From the NCBI RefSeq assembly GCF_000150275.1, contig NW_002060943.1, positions 1,422,628 through 1,486,627 of the forward strand: a DNA stretch of 64,000 bases, written 5' to 3'. The first letter of the stretch is position 1; every line of letters begins with the position of its first letter. The position numbers and the translations under genes are program-made. Origin of the DNA: Trichoplax adhaerens (lineage: Eukaryota > Placozoa > Uniplacotomia > Trichoplacea > Trichoplacidae). The notes under the pieces were generated by a model, which was not told the DNA's origin, made no database searches, and was given only the letters and a program-made list of their open reading frames with translations. Positions 50,101 through 61,820 of this stretch are shown here, piece after piece.

Positions 50101-50473
50101 AAAACTATACCGCTGATTATAGTCTTTGAGATTGAATGTAAATCATCGTAATTGGACTGTTTTCGTAAATTGATCCAATATTATACCTTATCACCTCTAC
50201 TGATTATCTTTTTATAATTATCAATACTATTCTAGAACTCTGAGGTATAACCCTAACAAGATATTCAGTACTTCACAGAGTATCATTAGTGTAATCCTTA
50301 TTCTGTTAAAACTTCTTTTAGAAGAAGCTAGATCCCTTTAAACGTGCATAATACCTACTTTCTATCCAGCTATCAGATGAATGGGTAAAAATGTGCACAT
50401 TCAATCTAATACTGATTAAAGAAAGTGAATTATACTGCTATAGCTCTGTATTACTTCTAGTATCGCTATACTG
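44166..50473. other. Gene-poor stretch with weak minus- and plus-strand frames
   Basis: No gene is supported. Candidates kept for the record: a 68-codon plus ORF at 45560-45766 with one N-terminal hydrophobic segment; a minus frame open at 46565-46358 with WPTAMACCSEWVENSLG and a possible acceptor at 46540; and a minus 39-codon terminal-exon candidate at 48952-48833 (acceptor GTGCAG, phase 0, two Cys, start GCHWNRLKLD), the nearest possible partner for the 50.6 kb peptide exon. A run of ATTA repeats lies at 47980-48004. Confidence 0.35.
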
Positions 50474-50650
50474 TTAATATCTTTTAACAGATATAGAAGT
50501 ATATTTAAATTCACGATTAAATCTTAAACTCACAACTTGCATATCCACGTATCGCTTCCATGGGTTACTTCTTACAACGTCGGCATGAGTAGTGAAAACA
50601 AACATGCACATAGCAATAGCCAAGGCCAGAAAAATGGTTGCGTTCTTCAT
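50474..50650 (-). CDS. Secreted peptide precursor, third family member
   Basis: The ATG at 50650 is preferred over the upstream in-frame ATG at 50713 because it puts the hydrophobic leader (MKNATIFLALAIAMCMFVF) at the N-terminus. Cleavage is likely around TTHAD. The next residues, VVRSNPWKRYVDMQV, include a Lys-Arg and the family's aromatic motif (KRYV). Two strong phase-0 donors follow: GTAAGA after residue 25 and GTGAGT after residue 39 (exon 50650-50534). Unspliced, the frame gives 58 residues ending VKRY. It shares MK start, core Cys and motif position with the 24.3 and 41.4 kb exons. A short peptide released at KR or a spliced product are both possible. Confidence 0.5.
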   Translation of the reverse strand: MKNATIFLALAIAMCMFVFTTHADVVRSNPWKRYVDMQVVSLRFNREFKYTSISVKRY

Positions 50651-51385
50651 TCTCTTAATATTGTATACTTTTCCAGCTAAAACTGAAGGTAGTAAAAATA
50701 ATTTAACGCACACAATTAATGAAAATTAGATTAAGTTTCGAATTCTTTATGAGTAATAACACTAACTTCTGCTAAGAAATATCATATTGAAGGTCTTATA
50801 ATGTTTCAACTTGCTACAGTTGATAAAATCTAATGAAATTTCCATCGACAATTAAAATAAAAATTATAACAATCCACATTAACACTCGAACGCAAATGTC
50901 GAAAGAAAGAAATTAATGGAATTAAATTTGAATGCATTATCTTATTGTTTACTAGCGATTCTCACAATATTAGCTGTTTATTACGAATAAATAACATTGA
51001 AATGATTTACTTTATGTTCTGTAGGACTTTCTGTAGTGATTTTATGCATAATTGCTTTGTTACTGATTTTTCTCCTATCAAAACAATATTGCATAACTTA
51101 TTCGGCAGTGTAGCCATCTGCAGTTATTAAATTCTAAATTTGAAGCGGTATTTTCAACAATGATCTATATCCAGGATTGCGTTTACATTTGCAGATCAGT
51201 TTACAAGACTGATTCACATGACTGAATCTGTTTATAATTACTGTGTGACTTACAACTATTCCGGTGTAACCAATCTCGCTAAAAATTTTAAATTTATTTC
51301 ATTTGATTACGGACACCTACATATAAGAATGTATTCTGCCCACCCAAATATCTTAGCCATATTAACATATAACAAAGTCTAAGCC

Positions 51386-51462
51386 ATTTGATGTAATTAA
51401 AATGCGATATGGTCTAAATATAGTATCCTGCAAGATCATTATCGCATTTAATTACATCAAAT
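51386..51462. ncRNA. Candidate RNA hairpin: 23 bp stem, 30 nt loop
   Basis: The left arm ATTTGATGTAATTAAAATGC (51386 on, to 51409) is complementary to 51440-51462 with a single extra A as the only defect. The loop is 51410-51439. At 77 nt it has the size and shape of a small-RNA precursor, but a miniature inverted-repeat element or recent local inversion fits equally well. No flanking target-site duplication was obvious. Confidence 0.45.
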
Positions 51463-54400
51463 CAACTTAAATTTTTCTATACTGCATGTTGAAGTGTCGG
51501 AGATTTTTGCGCTGACACAATACGAGTATACTCTAATTAACGGAAATTGAAAGATATTATATTTTTTAAACTCTATGATTTACGGTGATATAGCATGCCG
51601 TATACTTTAATTTATTAATGGTATTAAACTTCATTTGTAATCCATTTTTAAAACAACTTCAGCAAAGTAAACTACCTTATTCGACATTTCGTACGGTAAA
51701 AATTGATATTTTGAAAATCATAAATGTTACGTCTACAGCTTTCAATTCAGAAATTATGTAAGTTCCTTGCAATAACTCTATTCAAGGAATTTATTCTTAA
51801 GATACTAGGTAGCCTTCAGTTTCGTATTATAGTGCGAACTTATGGCTGTTCTCATAACTGTGCTTCTAACTATTCTTACAGTGAAGTAAGATAATATTAA
51901 ACGGATGGAAATTCACCGTTTACGTTACGATATATTAAGTATTATCAACTATTGATGTAATCTCTCATTCGAATATAAATCTGTAGTAATTTAAAAGTAA
52001 AGTATAAATAAATTTTGGCAGTCTAGCAAACACGTAAATCCTGCAATCCAAAATCTTCTAAGTGTTCCTACTAGATCATCAGGTTGAAAAAGCACCATTT
52101 AATAATTTTATTCTATGTATAAATGGTACTTATCGAGCAATTAAAATACGAAAATTGTATTGCTCAGAAAATAGACTGTATCTGTGCAGCCATATTTACT
52201 TTACATAAAAAATATTAGAATAGAACGCATATTCAGAATTCAAATAGCAATACTGCACTTTGTACCATCTCAGAAATCATATCGTTGTTTAGCCTAAACA
52301 AATTAATATTTCTTCGTCTATATCAGACTTAGATGGATTATTAATCCATATGTCTAGCTGCAAATATGTATAGGAGTAAATTAAAGGGACGGTTGTTTAT
52401 GTCGTGAATTTTACCAGTTAGTCGTGCATAAAATTGAATATTAGCTTCACATCATTAATTTGCGATGGAGGTATTTTACTCACTTTGATTAAAATTTGCT
52501 CTGATAAAAAAAGATATTTGGTCTAATGTAGAAATATATGGCATTATTTCTATTTAATTACAATCCATATCAAAAAATCGCAAGATTTATCGTTATTTTA
52601 TTAGAATGGAATAAGATGTCTTACCAGAAACGAGATAAGCGATATTTTCTGTGAGGCAGAATAAAACTAAATTCAGATGATCAACCAATGGCAATAATTG
52701 ATGTCTGGATGAATATTCCTACGGCTTATATAGACTTTTGTTGGCTACAGCTAAAACAGGAACTTACGTTGTTGTCACTCTCTCTATATTTTTGACTATT
52801 TATTGACTCTCTATTATACGTACAAATTTATTTATTTTGATTAGAATGAAAAGGGATAGATTATCGACGTAGTCAGTAATTAAAAATATGACAAATACCG
52901 TAAATCAAAAGTAATACTTTATCTGATGACAATTACAGGATAATTAAGTTACGAAATGGGTGCCTGATTGGGGGAATAAATGATTAATACCTAAGTCAGC
53001 CTACAAGATATTAAATTACTTTTTACTAGTAATTTTATGATTTTATCATCGAATCATATCGAATTCATCATTGTCATTCATCTTCGATTTGTCATTATTT
53101 AAGAATGTTTCTGCTCAATGCAGCAACAATAATCCATTTTTAGCAACTAAAAGTTTGATTTAATTATAAAAATATTCAATAGATTCACTATGTAACATCT
53201 GTAGCTATTTGTTTTCTGTTCAATCAATTTAATACACTTTTATTCGATAATCGACCAATTGTGTGATAAGTCAGCATTCAGTATTTAGATTGGATATACG
53301 ATATTATCATTAGCTGAAGATCAACCTATCTATTTATAAAATACTAGAGTATTCTTAGTCATAGATATTTAGTTGTAATACATTTGGCGTCGTAATTGGA
53401 TAAACATTTAGGTCAATTAAATAGATAATTAAATTTTCTAACCCTAGTTTTCTAATTGCAATCAACAGTTTCATGAAAGACAATTCATTCAGTCACATTT
53501 TATATAAAAACATTGTTTCATACCAACAATTATAACGTTCTTAAACCCAACCTGCCATAAAAATAAAGATCAAAATGACCACATTATTTGGTCAAGCACT
53601 ATTTTGATTAGACGTAAGCTAAAGTATTATCACCCTTGAAAACAGTAGCTGTTTTCGTATCATAAAGAAATAGATTCCTTATAATACTTAATGACAATTA
53701 GATGCTGTTCGTAAATGATAGAGTAATTTTTGTAGCCAATTTACATTTTTTTAAAAGCTTTCAGGTATCGGTAGATAAAGATCACTTCATGACCTGTAAT
53801 TTTCGGGAATATTTAAATTAACTTAAGTCAAAAATGGATACCTCCAATCACGTCGCTTCTTCTATATTGGATTAACCAATGTTCAAGTATCAGTTGCCAG
53901 CGCCAGTTAAAAATAGAGTAATTAGATAATCATGAGGGTAAAATAGGTCATTGATAATTTATGTTCTAAAATTAGGGCAATCTTCAGTGACAGCTGTTTC
54001 ACTTTATTTCATTATATACCACTTTATGTCAGACCAATCTTGCAAGTATATTATTAACATCAATAATGGTGAAATAATGAAAATATAGTTAAGCAACTAT
54101 CGATTAATTCTACTGATGGCATGTAGATGCATTAAGGCAATATTAAATATTAACAGCTGATTTAAACAAAAAAGCAAAGAGGTTTTCTTTTATAGTTTGC
54201 GAGATACTTAGTAAATAATTAATCAGATAACGCAATATAAAATAAAAGCAATTAGATAAGATGCAGAATACCTATGACGACTTATTTATATTTTCTTTCC
54301 TAGATAATGTTTCACGCTAGAGGTTGAATTCAATGCTGATGTTACATTAGTTAATATTTTATAAAGCAGTACAAGGCAAATTTAGATCTAATAAGGTTAT

Positions 54401-54743
54401 TAAACTTTAATTTTCCATTACTTTGATTTATATTCTTTATCTAATATTCCATAATCAATTTAGAAAATTAGTAACTTTTACATGTTTATAGAGCGTAAAT
54501 AAAATATTTAAATAAATTTTTACTATAAATTTTTGGTTTTTGAGAGGTCCTGGATACTATGATAAGTTCGAATATGGTCGATAGATAATGTATGCCTATA
54601 AATACTGTTCTCTATACATCACTATCTTTAGTTGAGTTAAATTAATATAAAAATGCTATGCTCGACAGTTCCCCAAATTCAATATTAATATATCTTTAAA
54701 TGGGAAACTTTGTAGAAACATTTCTTTACTTATCGAAACGTAA
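51463..54743. other. Non-coding
   Basis: AT-rich; no supported gene. A short minus frame near 53830-53910 (NWRWQLILEHWLIQYRRSDV, then donor GAG/GTATCC) is Trp-rich and could be an exon, but it has no start, good acceptor or recognisable relatives. Confidence 0.4.
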
Positions 54744-55115
54744 CTAGCAGTAAAAATATTTTATCATTACCTCATATTTCAACTTGCTTTGACTATCGTG
54801 GCTTCATGTATTTTGTAAAGATACTGAGGTTTTATATTAATTTCTAGCTTTACACGCCTCAAATATACCATTTCGGCTTGGCCATACGGCTATTTATTAT
54901 ACTTAGAGACTTCGTAAACTTGAAAAATATCTAGCAGTAATATGCTTTATTACTATTTCGATTTACTTTGGCTATCGCAGCTTAAGGATTTTGCGAAGAT
55001 ACCCAAGTTTTATACAAACTTCTAGATTTTTACACCTCGAACGTATTATTATATTTGTAGCTTGGCAATACGATTTTTATCAGATCCAGAGACTTTATGA
55101 GGTATAATTAGCGAT
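54744..55115. repeat. Tandem duplication, two units of about 187 bp
   Basis: CTAGCAGTAA starts both units (54744 and 54931). Shared blocks follow in order: CTTTGACTATCG / CTTTGGCTATCG, TTTTGTAAAGATAC / TTTTGCGAAGATAC, TTTTATA.AA.TTCTAG, GCTTGGCCATACG / GCTTGGCAATACG, and AGAGACTT. Diverged copies, non-coding. Confidence 0.8.
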
Positions 55116-56781
55116 TTTTGCCATCTGGATAGCTGATCCGATATTAATATACTATTTTGACTACTCCAAATGTTATAAAATTTATAACATAATTTAATTC
55201 TAGGTATTAAAATCCATTAGTAAAACTAATTCTCAACTGTTTAGAAATATTTTGAATTAGCTTAGAGCGATTCGCTTCCAGTACTGATGATTCCTTCATA
55301 AATTTTTGAGCGGATATTATACTTTAGTATTCGTTAACGCCATCAATTTCATGCTAAGTTATAAAGCATGAAGAGAATAACTATATGCTTACAATTATAC
55401 GTTAAGAACGCTCACGTTAGAATAAAGGCAAGACATCAATTGAATCTGCTAATACAAAGACTCTTTTAATTTAAGAACCGTATAAAAAATATGAAAATTG
55501 GTTCTTTAAATACCTTTTAATTAAGATTATTTCTGTTGAACTTTCCTAAGATTAATTTAGTGATAATTACATGCATTCGTGAAAAATAAATAACTGATTA
55601 AAATTAGTCATCCGTTAAGTTACAAAGGACACCCGCCCGGCTTTTCTAGTCACACAGTGATACTTCCATATTTTAAAATTTTATTTGCATGTAGTTGCAA
55701 CTTGCTAATAAATTGGAATACGTGCGAGTTCTCACTTAGAACTCAATGAATAATGTTCATCATGGAAAAGTGAAAGAAAATAACAGCAAGTCAATTTTTA
55801 AATTTATAGTTTGAAATGGCAGTAAACATCAACTTTAAATACTTGCTGATGGCATATTGTCTACTGTTTAGTTTTTAAAATTTCATAACAAAAACATTGA
55901 AAATTCATTATGAACTAAATTTGAAATTCATTTAAATAATCCTATATAATTAGTTTAGCTTGAGTAAGTGTATTTAATGTATTTTAGACTTTTAGCAGGC
56001 ATTTGATCTCTATAATTGTCACAACCCTCACTTGTGGCAAAGGAAAGTAAAGAACTCTAGTGTAGTTACTTAAAACTTGGGCTATTTCTCCCAGTACTTT
56101 CAGTTTCTATGAGAGAAGTATTTGAGAACTCGATTTCTCGGCTGATCTCCACAGACAACTGACTAATTATTACACTATTCTTCACGATATGAGTCTTGCC
56201 GTTTCTTGAGCAATTACTTACTATATTCTACAAACACACGCGCTTAAATAGGTTTCTACAGTGAATTCCAATATTAACGAGTGAGAATTCATGCTTTACA
56301 AGTTACATTAATTAGTATAATACCATTACTAAATATACATGTCGATATTCTCAGACTTAGATAGCTACAAGCTATCAGGTGTTAAGACGCTTAACCTTCG
56401 TTCATATACAGCTCAATTTTTAGAGATTAACACACCTTATAAACCTACAGTAAATTAACTGCTAACAACTTCTATTTTTATCTCATTTCTACCATCCTAT
56501 TATCAGCTACAAGCGCATTAAAACATAGCACATAACCTTATCTTATCTATTCATAAGCATTCATTAATTTACAGTTACTTAATTAGTAACGGCGTACCGT
56601 GACAATAATATACGGACAGGAACTGCTAATTTCATTAATTTTAAGATTATTATATTACACTTTATAGAAATGCTACCTTACATAAATACACTTCAATAAA
56701 TATTACAGCAAACTGTAATATTTACATCAATTACTTATATCATTGCACTCAGTCTTTTGTTTAATTATAGCTAGAAAGATA

Positions 56782-57684
56782 NNNNNNNNNNNNNNNNNNN
56801 NNNNNNNNNNNNNNNNNNNNNNNNNNNNNNNNNNNNNNNNNNNNNNNNNNNNNNNNNNNNNNNNNNNNNNNNNNNNNNNNNNNNNNNNNNNNNNNNNNNN
56901 NNNNNNNNNNNNNNNNNNNNNNNNNNNNNNNNNNNNNNNNNNNNNNNNNNNNNNNNNNNNNNNNNNNNNNNNNNNNNNNNNNNNNNNNNNNNNNNNNNNN
57001 NNNNNNNNNNNNNNNNNNNNNNNNNNNNNNNNNNNNNNNNNNNNNNNNNNNNNNNNNNNNNNNNNNNNNNNNNNNNNNNNNNNNNNNNNNNNNNNNNNNN
57101 NNNNNNNNNNNNNNNNNNNNNNNNNNNNNNNNNNNNNNNNNNNNNNNNNNNNNNNNNNNNNNNNNNNNNNNNNNNNNNNNNNNNNNNNNNNNNNNNNNNN
57201 NNNNNNNNNNNNNNNNNNNNNNNNNNNNNNNNNNNNNNNNNNNNNNNNNNNNNNNNNNNNNNNNNNNNNNNNNNNNNNNNNNNNNNNNNNNNNNNNNNNN
57301 NNNNNNNNNNNNNNNNNNNNNNNNNNNNNNNNNNNNNNNNNNNNNNNNNNNNNNNNNNNNNNNNNNNNNNNNNNNNNNNNNNNNNNNNNNNNNNNNNNNN
57401 NNNNNNNNNNNNNNNNNNNNNNNNNNNNNNNNNNNNNNNNNNNNNNNNNNNNNNNNNNNNNNNNNNNNNNNNNNNNNNNNNNNNNNNNNNNNNNNNNNNN
57501 NNNNNNNNNNNNNNNNNNNNNNNNNNNNNNNNNNNNNNNNNNNNNNNNNNNNNNNNNNNNNNNNNNNNNNNNNNNNNNNNNNNNNNNNNNNNNNNNNNNN
57601 NNNNNNNNNNNNNNNNNNNNNNNNNNNNNNNNNNNNNNNNNNNNNNNNNNNNNNNNNNNNNNNNNNNNNNNNNNNNNNNNNNNN
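56782..57684. other. Assembly gap (903 N)
   Basis: A run of unknown bases. Any frame drawn across it, such as the 315-codon one at 56743-57690, is meaningless. The unrepresented sequence may be a repeat or a gene exon. Confidence 0.99.
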
Positions 57685-58186
57685 CTCTAACCTTATTAGT
57701 AGCTCAACGTCGAACTGTATATAGTCATAAGTGCTCTAGCATAGAGTCCATCCTTATAGTCTAGAATTATGGGCTACTAAATATATCATAAGATAAATAT
57801 AGAGAAAAAAGCACCGTACATCATACTCAACATGACTAATAGTCTACAATCACAATACTAAGTTAATTTACAGATATTAAATATTCTTTGAAAATGCATA
57901 ACTAGTTAACAGATAATTTTGACTTTACTAGTTTTAATATGATTCCATACTGTAGCCAATTCGACTTTAAATAAATATAATTTCAGTTGCAGCATATTAT
58001 ATGAACTAATGATCATAGATATGAAAATTGAAACAGTAATGTATTCGATGTCATTAGTAAAAATACTAGTTAAAAGTATCTAGGAATAGCATGATTCAAA
58101 GTTCTATATAGGGCTTTTCATTGAGTAATTCATAAATGTTTCCTTGCAAAACTGTACGCAAATTAATGCTATTAAGCATACATTTC

Positions 58187-58345
58187 CAATGCTATATAAT
58201 GAAGCCTGCCACGACATAGACTTAACAGGCATACTCATTTACGAACGCCTAATTCATTTATGCCGTCAGATATTGCTTATCAATGCTATAAAATAAAGCC
58301 TGTTATTATACTCTTAACAGGCTATGTTAATTTACTAGCATCTGA
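58187..58345. repeat. Tandem duplication, two units of about 94 bp, each with a small hairpin
   Basis: CAATGCTATATAATGAAGCC at 58187 recurs as CAATGCTATAAAATAAAGCC at 58281. In each unit GCCTG is followed 14-16 bases later by CTTAACAGGC, so GCCTG/CAGGC can pair in both. The plus frame 58260-58445 lies in the second unit and is judged spurious. Confidence 0.7.
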
Positions 58346-58445
58346 TTCATATTTAATAATAAATACAAATCATTGCTATAGCTACCGAGACTCAGAATCT
58401 ATACTTAGCTATTCAGTAATTGCACAGACTAATCTATATAACTAG

Positions 58446-61400
58446 TAGAATATTAATTTACAACACTAAATAGTCGATCTAACTATAGAAATATCTTCAA
58501 CAGGATATAGTTGTGAAACAGATAAAAATTAATTAATTGATAAATAATGGTGTCAGCAGAGGATCTAAGTTCTCAGATATCACTTGCATAGAGACTGAAA
58601 CTTCTGCAAAAGTACGCTAATTAATATAGCATCGCTGGAGCTCTTTACGGATTTACGCTATAAGTGAGGATTGTAATAAATAGAAATAGATTTAATTTTA
58701 TTTCTAGTACAGATTTAAGAAATGCTACAATCTGCAATCACTACTAAATGAATACTGTTGGTACTAATATAAAAGTTACTGTTTATGTGATCAAATAGTC
58801 ATGATTAAACCCAACCAATATCGTAAGAGGGCATCTACAAATATCACGGCAAGCAAAACTACATCATACTAGATGGCTTCCATTACTAAATATGATCAAG
58901 GAAACCGGTCTGTCAGGAATCTTAATAGAGATGCGATGTGATTCATATATAATTCGGTCATGAAAAGCTGAGCTAATTCATGAAGGTTTTACGACTATTT
59001 TCTTTTTGATTTGAGTAGCAGTCTCTGTCCAATTATACAGCACTCGTACTTTTCTACGTATAATAGATATAGAAAAGAACGATAATATTTTATTGTACCG
59101 AGAACATAGCAATAATTATGTTTCAGTCCTTTAGATCAGCTGTACGTATAAATGGAGAGGCAGTAGTTAATTAGACAATGCTCGGTAATCCTCTTCGTAA
59201 TTTCTACTTCCGTTGATATATTCGCTTATTAACTGGATAGAATTTGCTATCACGTACATCACATTTCTATTAAAAGTTACCGTTAATTTGAATGAATGAT
59301 GTTTTTTATTATACGTGGTGCCTTAAACCCTTAGTTATTGAATACGGCAACTACCTTAGCACTAAGTTGATTAGTTTTATTATGTTGCCAGTAAATAATT
59401 CTTTTTAAAACGTAAACAAATTATTCAAGATCTCTGATTTATTAAGCATTCGATTTTATTAATTTACTTCACAATGTAAAATGATATATACTGCCCTTTT
59501 TATACGCTTCTGTAAGCAATAATTTTGATTGATTTAAGAAGTTTTTGTTTAATCTAAATCTTGTGCATATTCTACCCAGATTTTGGACACGTACAGCTTA
59601 CGTTCGTCATACTTGAATTTAAGATTTATCTTTATTTTCTTTCTGCTAGATGTAGAGATATAATATTGAAGCGTAACTTTTCGAAGCGAAGATTATTGCA
59701 GACAATGGGAAGGTTTGCTTATGAGCATTTGATATTGATCATAGCGATTCTCTGAATAATTATTCCAGTACTAGATGAACATTACTGTGCTATCAGAGTG
59801 GAAAACATAAGAATCTTTCGTTTCCGTCATCTCTAGTATCGATCTTATACTGTAATTTCCGGAAAAAAATATCTGAATATAATGTGTTAACAATCTATAA
59901 TTGCAATACTAATAGATGACTGGTACTAACATTTCCTTTTAACTAAATATTTGATAGAAAATAACGAATGGATAAATCTTGCCAATTTACATTGGTACAA
60001 GTTTTGTACTCAAAGAAAAATGAATCATCGCCAAGTATTACTAGTAAATATCTACTCATTTCCCTTAAATGCTAGCCATCTTAACTTAAGAAATATTTTA
60101 CGTTGTAGTGTCAGCTTTACGTCTCGATTTTAATCTGGCAGTCAGATTGGTTGACAACTGCTAATCTAATGTACGAATCTCGAATCGATTTCTCCATGAA
60201 GTCGAAATACTTTAATACTGCTTATTACATCAAACGGAAACAACATGCTAACCAAATACACGTATTTATTTGTTTTTTGTCACAGCTTTGCAAAACTCGT
60301 ACAGAAAAAACGTAAGATAAATCTTATAACGTCAATGTCAGTATAAATCAAGGCCGGTAAATTTTTAATCTATAATATATATCCTACTTCGCTAATTTGT
60401 AGCACTATTGATAGCAATATACGGATGATGTTGCTAGTTACGAAATAAAGCAGTAAAGCTAACTTGTATTTGTGTTTATTTGCTATTGAAAACAGTTTTC
60501 TTTACATAGTATCATGCAACCTTTTGTAGAAATGCAGCTGATAAACTATTCAAACCTTTTTAAAACAGTCTTTTTCACACGTAATCTAGCTAAACACCTA
60601 CGCGAGGATGTTTAAATAAATAAAAATGGAAATGAAATGTGTTGCAGTAGCGGCTGTTTTATAACTAGATATTAATATACTGTATTCCAGTTCGACATTG
60701 AAAACGAGAAATGCCAAATTATATCCTATAGGTGTCGACTGGATTGGGCATCAAACAATGAGATTAATCTATAAATTAGATAGAATCAATATATATCGCA
60801 GTAAAGGTAATATATCCAGGACTACAGCTTTCAGAAATCACTTAATGACAGTAACATCTGTTTTGGCTTAAGCTCTCAATAATAATGAACAAATTTATAA
60901 CTTTTTCGATTTAAAAACAAATTATGCAACATTTCTTTTTGTTTATACTAGTTTCTATAACTGCCTTAATTTGAAAGCAATCTTACGGATATATTACAGG
61001 CTAGAAAAGATACCGATTATTTTGATTTATTAAATGAAAAACAATTAATCTAGATAATTTCATTTTATCATTGGTTATACGAAATTCTTGCTTATTATAT
61101 AGCTTTAATACAGCATTAAAATAATTCTGTACGTTATTTATAAATAATTTGTTTATTACTCAGCTGATTAAGATTGAAATAAAATATAATAAATTTAATT
61201 GCATTCATCTTAGAAATAATCTAGATCAACTGATAGAACTGAATTAAATTGAGAATTAAGATAAATTTAAGTCAAATTAGCTAGTACAATTGCTAAAGCT
61301 ATACTAGAGTTGAACAAGCATTTAATTGTTACTGAACCTTTGGATCAAAATAAAATATGAAATGTAAATTCAATCGTTGATGACTACGTAAGTACTTTAT

Positions 61401-61715
61401 TGGTGCCCCGACTACAATCCGTTCTTGGCTTTTATCAGTATTTTTACACATTATGTAATAGCATCTGTCAGTACCACATATCTCCTTCAAGGTTTTACTA
61501 TTCTTGGAGAATATTGTATAAATTAATTATTTATAAATTTCCTTATATAATGCATCGAAAGATTTCTGTCAAAATTTTTAACTTTTTGAGATAACTAGAA
61601 CTTCTAAAATATGGATATTACTTTATTTTCTTAATAATCTCTTAAACCATTAAGCTTTTATTATAGCACGGTAGCAACTAGCCGATCCTGTAGTGCATAG
61701 CTCGTATAATTCTCC
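58446..61715. other. Non-coding
   Basis: No supported gene. The frames at 59561-59755 (64 codons), 59951-60133 (60) and 61400-61594 (64) are AT-rich, unrecognised and of chance length. Confidence 0.4.
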
Positions 61716-61820
61716 TTATTTTAGGTTATTATTGGCTGTAAAGCTATCAATCTTGTGCACGGCTCTTTTGATCACAGCCCGCAGAAAAGTATTTTCAAAA
61801 CGAAGAGCCAGATCTAAATT
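61716..61820 (-). CDS. Possible terminal exon (weak)
   Basis: An acceptor (AAGTGACAG) is followed by 34 codons and a stop: NLDLALRFENTFLRAVIKRA, then VHKID. It is GC-richer than its surroundings, amphipathic and free of Cys. A 90-codon plus-strand frame (61693-61965) covers the same bases, so only one strand can be right. No upstream exon was found. Not recognised. Confidence 0.15.
   Translation of the reverse strand, partial: NLDLALRFENTFLRAVIKRAVHKIDSFTANNNLK

Noticed and set aside
52741-52780. Minus VLAVANKSLYKP, like the peptide-family cleavage region
   Set aside because: A stop lies just two codons upstream, so there is no leader; too short to count as a copy.
56743-57690. 315-codon frame
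   Set aside because: Almost entirely unknown bases of the assembly gap.
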